Assembly (NCBI GenBank): GCA_964528755.1
Contig: CAZGWN010000004.1
Span: 20,862 to 84,861 of the forward strand
Length of the DNA stretch: 64,000 nucleotides
Reading direction: 5' to 3'
Source of the DNA: Raineyella sp964528755
Lineage (GTDB): Bacteria > Actinomycetota > Actinomycetes > Propionibacteriales > Propionibacteriaceae
A program made the translations under genes and the position numbers. The notes under the pieces were generated by a model. The model saw nothing but the letters and a program-made list of their open reading frames with translations, searched no databases and was not told the origin of the DNA. Every line of letters begins with the position of its first letter. Position 1 is the first letter of the stretch. Shown one piece after another: positions 50,181-59,479 of this stretch.

Positions 50181-50947
50181 CCGATCTCCTCGCCGAGTAC
50201 GACGCCCACCTGCGCACCACGGCCGAGATGTCCGGCGCGCTGCACGTCCGGCGACGTGGGCCGCTGTGGATCGCGCGTTTCGGAGGCGGGCGCCTGTTCG
50301 TCACGTATCGCGAGCTGGATGATCCGGCGGCGCGCGTTGCGGAGGTGGCCGGGCTGATCGCGGAAGACGGGTCGATCCTTCAGGCGGAGTGGAAGACCCG
50401 TACGCACGACGACGCACCGGGCCTCGAGGAAGCGCTGGCGGCGGCCGGCTTCGTCGCCGAGGACGCCGAGTCGGTGATGCTCGGCGAGGCGTCGACGCTG
50501 GTCGATGCGGAGCCTCCGGTCGGGGTGAGCGTACGGTTGCTCACCGCACCCGAGGACATCCGCGCCGCCTTCGCCATGCAGGACGCCGTGTTCGGCGGCG
50601 CTCCGCATGCCGAGTGCATGCTGCAGGAGGTTCTGGCACGGCAGGCGAACGGGGAGTTCGTGGAGGTGTGGGCGGCGGAGATCGACGGCACCATCGTCAG
50701 CGCCGGTCGCATCGACCCGATCCCCGGCACGACCTTCGCCGGCATCTGGGGAGGAGCGACCCTGCCCGGCTACCGCGGCCGCGGCATCTACCGTGCCCTG
50801 ACCGCTGCTCGGGTACGCTCCGCGATGTCGCGGGGTGTGCGCTGGATCCATTCGGACTCCACGGAGTTCTCCCGGCCGATCCTGGAGCGTGCCGGCCTGG
50901 TGAAGGTGACGGAGACCGTGCCGTGGACGTGGGAAAAGGAGGTCTGA
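50177..50947 (+). CDS. GNAT family N-acetyltransferase
   Basis: Protein of 256 residues. The C-terminal half is a GNAT fold: V-W-A-A-E-I-D-G-T-I-V-S-A-G-R-I strand pair and the acetyl-CoA loop L-P-G-Y-R-G-R-G-I-Y-R-A-L. The N-terminal half (residues 1-110) is less typical and may be a degenerate GNAT repeat. GTG 50177 overlaps the stop of the 32-residue ORF and has no obvious ribosome site of its own, so coupled translation is likely. It lies between dapE and dapD; substrate unknown. Confidence 0.82.
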   Translation: MTDLLAEYDAHLRTTAEMSGALHVRRRGPLWIARFGGGRLFVTYRELDDPAARVAEVAGLIAEDGSILQAEWKTRTHDDAPGLEEALAAAGFVAEDAESVMLGEASTLVDAEPPVGVSVRLLTAPEDIRAAFAMQDAVFGGAPHAECMLQEVLARQANGEFVEVWAAEIDGTIVSAGRIDPIPGTTFAGIWGGATLPGYRGRGIYRALTAARVRSAMSRGVRWIHSDSTEFSRPILERAGLVKVTETVPWTWEKEV

Positions 50948-50993
50948 GCCCGGCCGGACCGGGGCCTCGTCCGACCCCACTAAAGTTGGAGCC

Positions 50994-51926
50994 ATGACTG
51001 ACAGCGCACGTACGGCTCACGGCTGGGGTTTGGCGACCGTCCACGACTCCGGCCAGGTCCTCGACACCTGGTATCCCGCACCTGCCCTCGGGCAGCCGGA
51101 CGAGGCCGGGGCGCCCGAGGCCGTCACGGCAGGCGCCGGAGCCGACGAGGCCCGCGGGGTCCGTACGGAAGTGATCCGCACTGTCGTCGACCTGGATGCC
51201 GCCCCCGCCGACACCGCCGACGCGTACCTGCGCCTCCACCTGCTCAGCCACCGGCTCGTCGTGCCCAACAGCATCAACCTCGACGGCATCTTCGCCGTCC
51301 TGCCCAATGTCGTGTGGACCAGCGCGGGCCCGTGCGCGGCCGACGGGTTCGAGGAGACCCGCGCGCGGCTGCGCGCCACTCGGGGACACCTGACCGTGTT
51401 CGGCATCGACAAGTTCCCCCGGATGGTCGACTACGTGGTGCCGAGCGGGGTGCGCCTCGCTGACGGCGACCGGGCCCGGCTCGGCGCCCATCTGGCCGAG
51501 GGCACCACGGTGATGCACGAGGGCTTCGTCAACTTCAACGCCGGGACGCTGGGCCACTCGATGGTCGAGGGCCGGATCTCCCAGGGGGTCGTCGTCGACG
51601 ACGGTTCCGACATCGGCGGCGGCGCATCGATCATGGGCACCCTGTCCGGTGGCGGCAAGGAGCGGGTCCGGATCGGCAAGGGCTGCCTGCTCGGCGCCAA
51701 CGCCGGCATCGGCATCTCACTGGGTGACAACTGCGTGGTCGAGGCGGGGCTGTACGTCACCGGCGGCACCAAGGTCATCCTCCCCGACGGGCACACCGTG
51801 AAGGCCCGCGAGCTGTCCGGCCACGACGGACTGCTGTTCCTCCGCAACTCGCTGACCGGCGCGGTCCAGGTCCGCAGCCGTGGGGACAAGACTGTCGAGT
51901 TGAACGCGGCACTGCACACCAACTGA
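50994..51926 (+). CDS. dapD: tetrahydrodipicolinate N-succinyltransferase (actinobacterial type)
   Basis: Trimeric left-handed beta-helix enzyme of 310 residues that succinylates tetrahydrodipicolinate. The actinobacterial version is recognised by L-L-S-H-R-L-V-V-P-N-S near residue 85 and the hexapeptide region V-M-H-E-G-F-V-N-F-N-A-G-T-L-G, G-G-G-A-S-I-M-G and L-L-G-A-N-A-G-I-G-I. ATG 50994 is 7 nt after TAAAGT (50981-50986), while TTGGAG just before could alternatively serve as a ribosome site. Confidence 0.94.
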   Translation: MTDSARTAHGWGLATVHDSGQVLDTWYPAPALGQPDEAGAPEAVTAGAGADEARGVRTEVIRTVVDLDAAPADTADAYLRLHLLSHRLVVPNSINLDGIFAVLPNVVWTSAGPCAADGFEETRARLRATRGHLTVFGIDKFPRMVDYVVPSGVRLADGDRARLGAHLAEGTTVMHEGFVNFNAGTLGHSMVEGRISQGVVVDDGSDIGGGASIMGTLSGGGKERVRIGKGCLLGANAGIGISLGDNCVVEAGLYVTGGTKVILPDGHTVKARELSGHDGLLFLRNSLTGAVQVRSRGDKTVELNAALHTN

Positions 51927-51941
51927 GGATCACACCGTCCG

Positions 51942-52817
51942 ATGGCACACTCCCCCGGGCGTCACAGCGGCCTCGGCTGCCTCGTTGCCGCCATCATCGC
52001 CGGAATTCTCGTGCTCGCCCTGCTGATCGGCGGGCTGGCCTGGTTGCGGGCACGCGAGTACATCGCCCCGACGCCGTTCGAGGCGCGCTGCCGGTTCACC
52101 GCCTCCGGCAACTCGGCCGTCCTCGATCCGAACCAGGCGCACTACGCCGGGACGATCGTCGGCATCGCCGTGCAGCGTGGGCTGCCGGCACGGGCCGGGT
52201 CGATCGCCATGGCCACCGCGTTCCAGGAGTCCGGGATCCGCAACCTGGACTACGGCGACCGGGACTCGCTCGGCCTGTTCCAGCAGCGGCCCTCCCAGGG
52301 CTGGGGCAGCGAGGAGGAGATCCTCGACCCGGTCTATTCCACCAACGCGTTCTACGACGCCCTGCTGAAGGTCGACGGCTGGGAGACCGGGGACATCAAC
52401 GACGTCGCTCAGACCGTGCAGCGTTCCGGCCACCCGGAGGCGTACCGCCAGCACGAGGCCAACAGCCGCATCATCGCCAGTGTCCTGGCCGGGCACTCCC
52501 CCGAGGGTGTCACCTGCGGTGACACCGAGCGCTCGGCCGCAGACGCCGAGGCACTGGTCGCCGCGCTCGCGCAGGATCTGGGCGTGGACGCCTCGGTGTC
52601 CGACGACGGGCTGACCGTCACCTACCGCGCCGCGTCGGACCAGATGGCCTGGGCCGTCGCCCATCACGCCGTCGTCCACTCCGACGACACGGGTGTCGCC
52701 TCGGTCACCGTCGGGGGCCGGTCCTGGACCTGGGCGGCCAGCAGTCTCCCGGCCTGGACCGAGGCGGCCGAGCCGGAGGCCGACCGTACGGTCGTCGTGC
52801 GGCTGGCGGCCCCCTGA
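51942..52817 (+). CDS. membrane-anchored SLT/lysozyme-like domain protein
   Basis: Protein of 291 residues with an N-terminal membrane anchor (C-L-V-A-A-I-I-A-G-I-L-V-L-A-L-L) and an extracellular domain. The segment A-T-A-F-Q-E-S-G-I-R-N-L-D-Y-G, then D-S-L-G-L-F-Q-Q-R-P-S-Q-G-W-G, is a compact goose-lysozyme/SLT-like site, with the first Glu as candidate catalytic acid. Such proteins are often misnamed heavy-metal or cobalt transporters in actinobacterial annotations. It begins 15 bp after dapD, so it may be co-transcribed, which fits a cell-wall role. Confidence 0.8.
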   Translation: MAHSPGRHSGLGCLVAAIIAGILVLALLIGGLAWLRAREYIAPTPFEARCRFTASGNSAVLDPNQAHYAGTIVGIAVQRGLPARAGSIAMATAFQESGIRNLDYGDRDSLGLFQQRPSQGWGSEEEILDPVYSTNAFYDALLKVDGWETGDINDVAQTVQRSGHPEAYRQHEANSRIIASVLAGHSPEGVTCGDTERSAADAEALVAALAQDLGVDASVSDDGLTVTYRAASDQMAWAVAHHAVVHSDDTGVASVTVGGRSWTWAASSLPAWTEAAEPEADRTVVVRLAAP

Positions 52818-53051
52818 CCCTGGTGGTCGTCGCGACGAATCATCAGGGATGGCCGATCAGCGGTCTGGGGAGATCGACGAGTCGCGGGCCATGGCGTTGC
52901 CCGATGGCAGCATCAGTATCCGCGCGGTACACCAGGGGAACCAGCTGTGCCACCGACTCCGTCCCCTCCGGGAGTCGCGTGTCCCGGGAGCGGGGTCGCC
53001 GGCGGCCCCTGCGTCACGAACCAGACGGGGCGAGAGGCAGGCGGAGGGCCT

Positions 53052-53186
53052 TCACCCCCCGCGAAACCGACCCACCCCCCGTGAATGACCCTGGGCGTAG
53101 GGTCATTCACGGGGGGTGAACAGCTATCCCGTGATGCCCAGGACGTCCAGCTTCTTCCACCCCCCGCGAATGACCCCGCGGACGCC
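53052..53186. repeat. intergenic hairpin element, copy D
   Basis: A perfect 19-bp inverted repeat (53073-53091 and 53100-53118, 8-nt loop) is flanked by two more direct copies of the left arm: CACCCCCCGCGAA at 53053-53065 and CACCCCCCGCGAATGACCC at 53158-53176. TGACCCCGCGGACGCCC (53170-53186) is shared with copy C. It lies in the 520-bp convergent gap 52818-53337, in which no gene was found. Confidence 0.7.
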
Positions 53187-53337
53187 CCGGACCTCCCACA
53201 CCCGCCCGGCCGCCCGGGGACCCACCACCGACAAACCGGGCCAACCACCCACATCGCCTCCGCCGAGCCCTGACAAGGACCCAGGGACACCTCAGGCGGA
53301 GGCCGGCGGGCTTCCGGGACCGGAAATCGGCCCGTCC

Positions 53338-54468
53338 TCAGCCGGCCAACCGATGTGCCGCGGCCTCGATCCGCTCGTCGGCGGCGGTGAGCGACAGCCG
53401 GACGTGGTCCCGCCCGGCCTCGCCGTAGAAGTCTCCCGCGGCTCCCAGAATGCCCCGCGCGGCCAGCCAATCCAGCGTTGCCCGGCCGTCCTCGCCGCGC
53501 GTCGCCCACAGGTAGATGGACCCCTGCGAGTGGTCGATCCGGAACCCGGCGGCCTCCAACGCCGGCCGGAGCAGTGCCCGGCGCCGCCGGTACCGTTCCC
53601 GCTGCACCTCGACATGCCGGTCATCGCCGAGCAGCACCGCCATGGCGTGCTGCACCGGGTCGGGCACGATCAGCCCGGCATGTTTGCGGACCGCCAGGAG
53701 ACCGCCCACCAGGTCCGGATCGCCGGCGACGAACCCGGCCCGGTAGCCCGCCAGGTTCGACCGCTTGGACAGCGAGTGGCACGCCAGCAGACCCGTGTGT
53801 GTCCCGCCGCAGATCGCCGGGTCGAGGACCGAGTGCGCCGGTGCCTCCCAGGCGAACTCGGCATAACACTCGTCCGAGGCCACGATCGCACCGACCTCAC
53901 GCGCCCACTCGACCCAGGCACGAAGTTCACCCGCGGACAGGATCTGCCCGGTCGGGTTGGACGGGGAGTTCAACCAGACCAGGTCGGCCGGCCGTCCGTC
54001 GAGTTGGCGGCGGGCGTCGTCGAGGTCGGCCGCCGCGACCACCCGGCACCCGGCCAGTCGAGCGCCGACGTCGTAGGTGGGATAGGCGGTCGCCGGGATG
54101 ACCAGCGTGTGGTCGACTCCGAGCCCGAGCTGGAGCGGCAGCCCGGCGACCAACTCCTTGGTGCCGATGACGGGTAGCACACCGGAGACACCGAGGTCCC
54201 GTGCGCCCCAGCGCCGGGTCAGGTAGTCGACGATCGCCTCACGCAACTCCTCCGTGCCCGTCGTCTTCGGATAGCCGGGCGCATCGGCGGCCTCCGCCAG
54301 TGCACGACGCCCCAGCTCGGGGGTCGGGTCGACCGGGGTCCCGACCGACAGATCGACCAGCCCGTCCGGATGTGCCGCGGCCCGCCGCTTCACCCCGGCG
54401 ATGGTGTCCCACGGGAAGTCGGGCAGCCGCTCGGCAGGTGGACGGCGCGGCGCACGGGCCACGCTCAC
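53338..54468 (-). CDS. dapC: N-succinyldiaminopimelate aminotransferase
   Basis: Class I PLP aminotransferase of 376 residues. It shows L-S-V-G-T-P near residue 42, S-P-S-N-P-T-G, D-E-C-Y-A-E-F, PLP lysine in S-L-S-K-R-S-N-L-A-G-Y-R and the final arginine in V-R-L-S-L. Actinobacterial DapC is characteristically next to the ferredoxin gene, as here with a 3-bp gap. GTG 54468 has AAGGA 7 nt upstream, inside the end of fdxA. It supplies the DapE substrate. Confidence 0.92.
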   Translation of the reverse strand: MSVARAPRRPPAERLPDFPWDTIAGVKRRAAAHPDGLVDLSVGTPVDPTPELGRRALAEAADAPGYPKTTGTEELREAIVDYLTRRWGARDLGVSGVLPVIGTKELVAGLPLQLGLGVDHTLVIPATAYPTYDVGARLAGCRVVAAADLDDARRQLDGRPADLVWLNSPSNPTGQILSAGELRAWVEWAREVGAIVASDECYAEFAWEAPAHSVLDPAICGGTHTGLLACHSLSKRSNLAGYRAGFVAGDPDLVGGLLAVRKHAGLIVPDPVQHAMAVLLGDDRHVEVQRERYRRRRALLRPALEAAGFRIDHSQGSIYLWATRGEDGRATLDWLAARGILGAAGDFYGEAGRDHVRLSLTAADERIEAAAHRLAG

Positions 54469-54471
54469 CCG

Positions 54472-54795
54472 TCAGTCCTTGTTCTGCGGCGGCAGCGCGG
54501 CGATCAGCGGCGCGTCCTTCTTCTGAGGTCCGAGCTTGGCGGCTCCGCCGGGCATCCCCAGTCCGTCGAAGAAATGCACGTTCGCGTCGTAGTAGTCCGA
54601 CCACTCCTCGGGCACGTCGTCCTCGTAGAAGATCGCCTCCACGGGGCACACCGGCTCGCAGGCGCCGCAGTCGACGCACTCCTCGGGGTGGATGTAGAGC
54701 GAGCGTTCGCCCTCGTAGATGCAGTCGACCGGGCACTCCTCGACGCAGGCACGATCCTTCACGTCGACACAGGGCTGCGCGATGATATACGTCAC
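54472..54795 (-). CDS. fdxA: seven-iron ferredoxin
   Basis: Electron carrier of 107 residues with one 3Fe-4S and one 4Fe-4S cluster. By the standard pattern Cys9, Cys17 and Cys50 bind the 3Fe-4S cluster, and Cys21, Cys40, Cys43 and Cys46 the 4Fe-4S cluster; Cys25 is the usual spare. GTG 54795 has GAGGAG 6-7 nt upstream. Co-transcribed with dapC. Confidence 0.95.
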   Translation of the reverse strand: MTYIIAQPCVDVKDRACVEECPVDCIYEGERSLYIHPEECVDCGACEPVCPVEAIFYEDDVPEEWSDYYDANVHFFDGLGMPGGAAKLGPQKKDAPLIAALPPQNKD

Positions 54796-54987
54796 AATGA
54801 GCTCCTCACTGGGCACCCTCGGCGGGTGCGGCCTGACCGTCATAGCCGGTGGGAAGGGGCGATTTCGCACCGGTATCCCGCCGGACTGTGTTGCCTCCAG
54901 TATCCCCGTACGCCGCGGTGGCCGTTCGGGTGTCCACCCGCGACAGCGGGCCCCCCGAACCCGCCGCCCGCAGCCGATCCGCGCCGT

Positions 54988-56829
54988 TCAGGAGGCGCAC
55001 GTGATCTCGTCCCGCGGGTCGTAGGTCCACGTGTAGTTGTCCCGCCGGACCTCCTGGCCGTCCTTGATGAACGCCCGGTAGAACGTCGCGGTCAACCCCT
55101 GCCCGGGCGCCTGCGGGGTGCAGTCGGGCGAGTTGTCGGTGCGGGTCGCGCCCGACGTGTAGTCCGACTTCACCGGGTCCGGCGCCACGACCTTGTCGTA
55201 CGGCGAGGTCCCCCACATCTTGACCGTCAGCGACCCCTTCGACCCGGGGGACGACGGGGTGCGATGGGCCTCGATGACGACCGCGTGGTCGGTGTCGTTG
55301 CGGAACCTGAGGTCGAGCGACCCGTAGTAGACGGTCGCCTCCCGGCCCGCCGGGTAGCGGTCGTAATACAGCGAGTGCGGATGGTGCTCGACGTCCTCCA
55401 GGCCGGACAGGAAGGCCGCATTGAAGATCGTCGTGGCCCCCTGGGAGACCCCGCCGCCGACCTCCTTGACCTCGCGGTTGCCCTGGATCACCCAGCCGTC
55501 GGCGAACCCGTTCTCGGCGCTGCGCTCCCCCACCACCTCGTTCATGGAGAACGCTTCGCCGGGCAGCACGACGTACCCGTTGATCTTCTCGGCGACCAGA
55601 CCGAGGTTGGTGTTGCGGTAGTCCGCGTGCGGGAAGTAGGTGGTGAACTGGCCCATCACGCCGGACACGTCGACCTTCTTCGCGTCCTCGGTGGTGAACT
55701 CGGCGGGCACGGCGGTGATCGTGACACTGCCGCGACGCTCGTTCCCGGTCTTGGTCAGCGCCGGCTGCACGGCGGCGAACAGGTCGTCGCGCGACACCCC
55801 GCTGCCGTCCTGTGACGGCACGATCGTGGGTCGACCACCGCTGAACTGCCAGGTCGCGTCGCGGCCCTGGGTGACGCCCTTGACCTTCTTGATCGCCGGG
55901 GCGGCCTGCTTGGCGAGTTTCTTCGCGTCCAGGGTCCCGGTGAGGTGGCCGTCGGACCGGCCGAAGGTGATCGATCTGGCGATCATCTTCGGCGTCACCT
56001 CGAAGCTGTCGCCGCCATCACCGACGCCGACGGTCACCGGCCCCGACACGGCCGGGTCGGCGAAGGTCCGCTTGAGTTCCTCGGCCTCCGCGGTGGTGAT
56101 CTCGGGATCGGTGTGCCGCACCTGGACCGCCGCCGTCGGGGACAGCGGGAAGGCCGTCGTCAACGCCTGCTCCACCAGGGCGGGGTCCGCCGACCGGGCC
56201 GGAACACCCTTGGCCAACTTGACCTTGCCGTCGTCGCCGTAGGAGAGCGCGGCGTTGGTGGCGTCCCGTTCGGCCTCCGCCGCGACGCTGGCGGTGATCT
56301 TGTCCATCTTCGCCCGGTCCGTGGCCAGCACCGGCTCGGTGGCGCCGCCGCCGGTGAGCACCTGCCACATGTGACCGGGCTGCCACGACCGTCCGACGCC
56401 GGTGCGCTCCACCGTCGCCTCCCAGTCGACCGTCAGGCCGGCCTCGGCAGGCAACACGCTGGTGGTGTCGCCGTCGCCGAGGTCGAGCTCGATCGCCTGC
56501 TCGGCCCGCGGGCCGAGGGCGTCGCGCAGGGTGGCCACGGCCTCCTGGCGGCTCTGCCCGCCGAGCGCCACACCCGCCACGGTCGCCCGGCGCGGCACCG
56601 TGTCCCCTGCCAGCGCCCACCCGCCGACGTACACGGCGCCGGCCAGCACGAGGACGCCGGCACCGATGAGGGCGGCGAGCCTGGCGCGCCGCCCCGACTG
56701 CGGACCGTCCCCTGCGGGGGGCCGCCCGGGCGCCCCGAACTCGTCGGTGGCGTGCCGACCGGACGGCGGGTTCTCGCTCGCGGCCAGCCTGCCCCGGCGC
56801 GGGTGACTGGGAGGTTGGGCGTGGCTCAT
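54988..56829 (-). CDS. VanW family membrane-anchored protein
   Basis: Protein of 613 residues: a cytoplasmic Pro/Arg-rich head, a membrane helix (about residues 52-75), two YoaR-like putative peptidoglycan-binding domains (about residues 85-370), and the VanW core (about residues 395-540) with Y-V-V-L-P-G-E-A-F-S-M-N-E, E-V-G-G-G-V-S-Q-G-A-T-T-I-F-N-A-A and H-H-P-H-S. VanW is linked to vancomycin-resistance operons, but family members are common in actinobacteria without such a phenotype and act somewhere in cell-wall metabolism. A divergent gap of 192 bp to fdxA shows no clear element. Confidence 0.87.
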   Translation of the reverse strand: MSHAQPPSHPRRGRLAASENPPSGRHATDEFGAPGRPPAGDGPQSGRRARLAALIGAGVLVLAGAVYVGGWALAGDTVPRRATVAGVALGGQSRQEAVATLRDALGPRAEQAIELDLGDGDTTSVLPAEAGLTVDWEATVERTGVGRSWQPGHMWQVLTGGGATEPVLATDRAKMDKITASVAAEAERDATNAALSYGDDGKVKLAKGVPARSADPALVEQALTTAFPLSPTAAVQVRHTDPEITTAEAEELKRTFADPAVSGPVTVGVGDGGDSFEVTPKMIARSITFGRSDGHLTGTLDAKKLAKQAAPAIKKVKGVTQGRDATWQFSGGRPTIVPSQDGSGVSRDDLFAAVQPALTKTGNERRGSVTITAVPAEFTTEDAKKVDVSGVMGQFTTYFPHADYRNTNLGLVAEKINGYVVLPGEAFSMNEVVGERSAENGFADGWVIQGNREVKEVGGGVSQGATTIFNAAFLSGLEDVEHHPHSLYYDRYPAGREATVYYGSLDLRFRNDTDHAVVIEAHRTPSSPGSKGSLTVKMWGTSPYDKVVAPDPVKSDYTSGATRTDNSPDCTPQAPGQGLTATFYRAFIKDGQEVRRDNYTWTYDPRDEITCAS

Positions 56830-56938
56830 GGGTGCTGGGGTCCTTCCTGGGCGCCGTGTCGCGGGACATCCTACGCGAGCGCATCGACATTCCCGTGACC
56901 CGAGATCCACCGGCCCGGCCCGGGGCCCGCCCGGCGAC

Positions 56939-57478
56939 CTACCGGGCGGCGCCCGGAAGCCCCCCGAAGGCACCCCGGAAGAACGTCAGCGCCTCCGGTT
57001 CGGTCTCGTTGATCCAGGCGCCGACCACCGACCCGTACACCACGGTGTGGTCCCCCGTCGGGTCCTCCCGCCAGGTCCGGCAGGCCAGCCAGGTCAGGGC
57101 CCCGGCCACCACCGGGTCACCGGCCGGAGTGGCAGCCAGCGGCGGGACGTCGGCGGGGTCGGGGCCACGGTGTTCGGGCCGGGTGGCGTACCACTCGGCC
57201 TGGCCGACCTGCCCGGCGGCCAGCACCGACACCGTCCAGGCCCCCGCTGACGCGACCGCCTGCTGGATCGCGCCGCCGGTGCGCAGACACACCGCCAGGA
57301 TCGGCGGGGCCAGCGATACCGAGACCAGCGCGTTGATCGTCACCGCGAGCGGCCCGGCCGCGGTTTGACAGGCCAACACCGCAACCCCGGTGGCGAAGGT
57401 GCCCATCGCGGCCCGGAACGCCCCGCCGGGCCGGCCCGCCACGGCCACTTCGGCGGCCGGCCGCATCACGGCACTCAT
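56939..57478 (-). CDS. flavin reductase-like (FMN-binding split barrel) protein
   Basis: Protein of 179 residues with the flavin-reductase domain: F-R-A-A-M-G-T-F-A-T-G-V-A-V near the start, A-V-T-I-N-A-L-V-S-V-S-L-A-P-P and the later H-T-V-V-Y-G-S-V-V. Such enzymes supply reduced FMN to monooxygenases; the LLM enzyme at 530-1624 needs one but is far away. The start overlaps the mshB stop by 4 bp, so the pair is co-transcribed. The link of flavin reduction and mycothiol synthesis is only positional. Confidence 0.85.
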   Translation of the reverse strand: MSAVMRPAAEVAVAGRPGGAFRAAMGTFATGVAVLACQTAAGPLAVTINALVSVSLAPPILAVCLRTGGAIQQAVASAGAWTVSVLAAGQVGQAEWYATRPEHRGPDPADVPPLAATPAGDPVVAGALTWLACRTWREDPTGDHTVVYGSVVGAWINETEPEALTFFRGAFGGLPGAAR

Positions 57479-58386
57479 GCCAGTCCCGCGAAAAGGTCGT
57501 CCGCCGGCCGTCCGCCGGGCAACGGCACCCCGCCGGCAAACCGGTAGAACTCCCGGCCCCAGAACTCGCGGGACCGCTCGGTCGGCAGGCCGAGGTAGCC
57601 GCTGCCGGGGCGAAGCTGGCTGTGGTAGGCGGCCAGGGCGGCCAACGTGCGGGCCACCTGGTCACGGGCGTCGACGGCGACCGCGATGTCCGCATCGGTG
57701 GCCAGCATCGGCGCGTCCGGGTCGGTCACCAGCCCGTCCACGAAGAGGTCCGCCGGACGACCGTCCCAGCCCTCGACGGCAGCCCGCACGTGCGAGGCCG
57801 GCATCGCTATCCACAGCGTCCTGGGCACCGCCCACGCCGGACCGAGGTCGGGCCGGTGGGTGGGCACCCCGGCCAGCGCCGCCGCGTACGTGGCCACCCG
57901 GTGGGCCTGCACGTGGTCGGGGTGGAGGTAGCCGCCGGCCGGGTCGTAGGTGACCAGGACGTGGGGGCGACGGGCCCGCACCAGCACCACCAGGTGGTCG
58001 GCCGCCTCCCGCAGGTCCGCCGCCCAGAAGGCGTCCGGGGCGAGGTCGGGGGGTGCGGTGGCGGTCCCGTCGGCGGCCCAGACCATTCCCGAGTCGCGGT
58101 AGTGGTGGTCGCCGCCGAGCCGGACGTGGTCGACCACCCCGAGCGCGGCCATCGCCGCCGTCAACTCGGCCAGCCGGTGGGCGCCCAGCGCGGCACCGTC
58201 CCCGGCCAGGGCCGCGAGGTCGTCGGCGACCACCTCGCCCTGCTCGCCCAGGGTGCAGGTCACCAGGGTGACCCGGGCACCCCGGGCGGCGCACGCGGCC
58301 ATGGTGGCCCCGGTTTGCAGGGTTTCGTCGTCGGGGTGGGCGTGCACGAACAGCACGCGTGGTTCCCGCGGGTAGGTCCACGTCAC
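57475..58386 (-). CDS. mshB: GlcNAc-Ins deacetylase of mycothiol biosynthesis
   Basis: Zinc enzyme of 303 residues removing acetate from GlcNAc-inositol in the second stage of mycothiol synthesis. Zinc site A-H-P-D-D-E (residues 16-21) and H-P-D-H near residue 155 are intact, and the lengths match mshB rather than mca (Mca has a different C-terminal part). GTG 58386 is 6 nt after TAGGGT (58398-58393). It confirms a mycothiol-producing actinobacterium. Confidence 0.88.
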   Translation of the reverse strand: MTWTYPREPRVLFVHAHPDDETLQTGATMAACAARGARVTLVTCTLGEQGEVVADDLAALAGDGAALGAHRLAELTAAMAALGVVDHVRLGGDHHYRDSGMVWAADGTATAPPDLAPDAFWAADLREAADHLVVLVRARRPHVLVTYDPAGGYLHPDHVQAHRVATYAAALAGVPTHRPDLGPAWAVPRTLWIAMPASHVRAAVEGWDGRPADLFVDGLVTDPDAPMLATDADIAVAVDARDQVARTLAALAAYHSQLRPGSGYLGLPTERSREFWGREFYRFAGGVPLPGGRPADDLFAGLA

Positions 58387-58456
58387 GGCTCCACCCTAGG
58401 ATCCCCGGCGGCCGTCGCCCGCATCCCGGTCCCCCGCGTCCGCACCCCGGCCCGAA

Positions 58457-59479
58457 TCACACCTCGATCAGCCGGCGGGCGAAGTGGCAGGCCGCCCGGT
58501 GTTGTCCCTGTCCGTCGTCGTGCAGGTCGAGGGCCGGCTCCGTGCCGGAGCAGCGTTCCATCATCTCCGGATGGGCCTGCAGAAGTGGGCAGCGGGTGTG
58601 GAAGCGGCAGCCCCGCGGCGGGTTCGCCGGCGAGGGCACGTCGCCGGAGAGCATGATCTGCTTCTTGTCCGCCCGCGCCTCCGGGTCGGGCACCGGTACG
58701 GCGGACAGCAGCGCCTGGGTGTACGGGTGCAGCGGACGGTCGTAGATCTGGTGCTCGTCACCGAGTTCGACGATCCGGCCGAGATACATCACCGCGACCC
58801 GGTCGGAGATGTGGCGCACCACCGACAGGTCGTGGGCGATGAACACGTACGCCAACCCCAGCTCGCGCTGGAGGTCCTGGAGCAGGTTGACCACCTGGGC
58901 CTGCACCGACACGTCCAGTGCCGACACCGGTTCGTCGCAGACCAGCACCTTGGGGTTGAGCGCGATCCCGCGGGCGATCCCGATCCGCTGCCGCTGACCA
59001 CCGGAGAACTGGTGCGGATAGCGGTTGATGTGCTCGGGGTTGAGCCCGACCAGGTCGAGCAACTCCTGCACCCGCCGGCGGCGATCTCCGTGCGGCACCA
59101 CCTCCGGATGGATCTCCAGAGGCTCGCCGACGATGTCGCCGACCGTCTTGCGCGGGTTCAGCGAGGTGTACGGATCCTGGAAGACGATCTGGATGTCGCG
59201 ACGGGCCCGCCGCAGTTCCGTCCGGGACAGCGTGAACATGTCCCGGTCCTGGAACCACACCTTGCCCTCGGTCGGCTGCTCGAGCTGGACCAGCAGCCGG
59301 CCGAGGGTCGACTTGCCGCAACCCGACTCGCCGACCACGCCGAGCGTCTCCCCGGAGTGCAGGTCGAACGACACCCCGTCGACGGCCTTGACATTGCCGA
59401 CGTGGCTGCGGGTCACGCCGCGCCGGATCGGGTAGTACTTCTTCAGGCCCTCGGCCCGCAGAATGGCCTCTCCGCTCAT
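58457..59479 (-). CDS. oppF: oligopeptide ABC transporter ATPase (OppF-like)
   Basis: ATP-binding subunit of 340 residues: Walker A G-E-S-G-C-G-K-S-T, signature F-S-G-G-Q-R-Q-R, Walker B V-L-V-C-D-E-P-V-S-A-L-D, and the C-terminal oligopeptide domain with R-G-C-R-F-H-T-R-C-P, whose cysteines can bind an Fe-S cluster or metal in this subfamily. The start overlaps the oppD stop by ATGA. Confidence 0.92.
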   Translation of the reverse strand: MSGEAILRAEGLKKYYPIRRGVTRSHVGNVKAVDGVSFDLHSGETLGVVGESGCGKSTLGRLLVQLEQPTEGKVWFQDRDMFTLSRTELRRARRDIQIVFQDPYTSLNPRKTVGDIVGEPLEIHPEVVPHGDRRRRVQELLDLVGLNPEHINRYPHQFSGGQRQRIGIARGIALNPKVLVCDEPVSALDVSVQAQVVNLLQDLQRELGLAYVFIAHDLSVVRHISDRVAVMYLGRIVELGDEHQIYDRPLHPYTQALLSAVPVPDPEARADKKQIMLSGDVPSPANPPRGCRFHTRCPLLQAHPEMMERCSGTEPALDLHDDGQGQHRAACHFARRLIEV

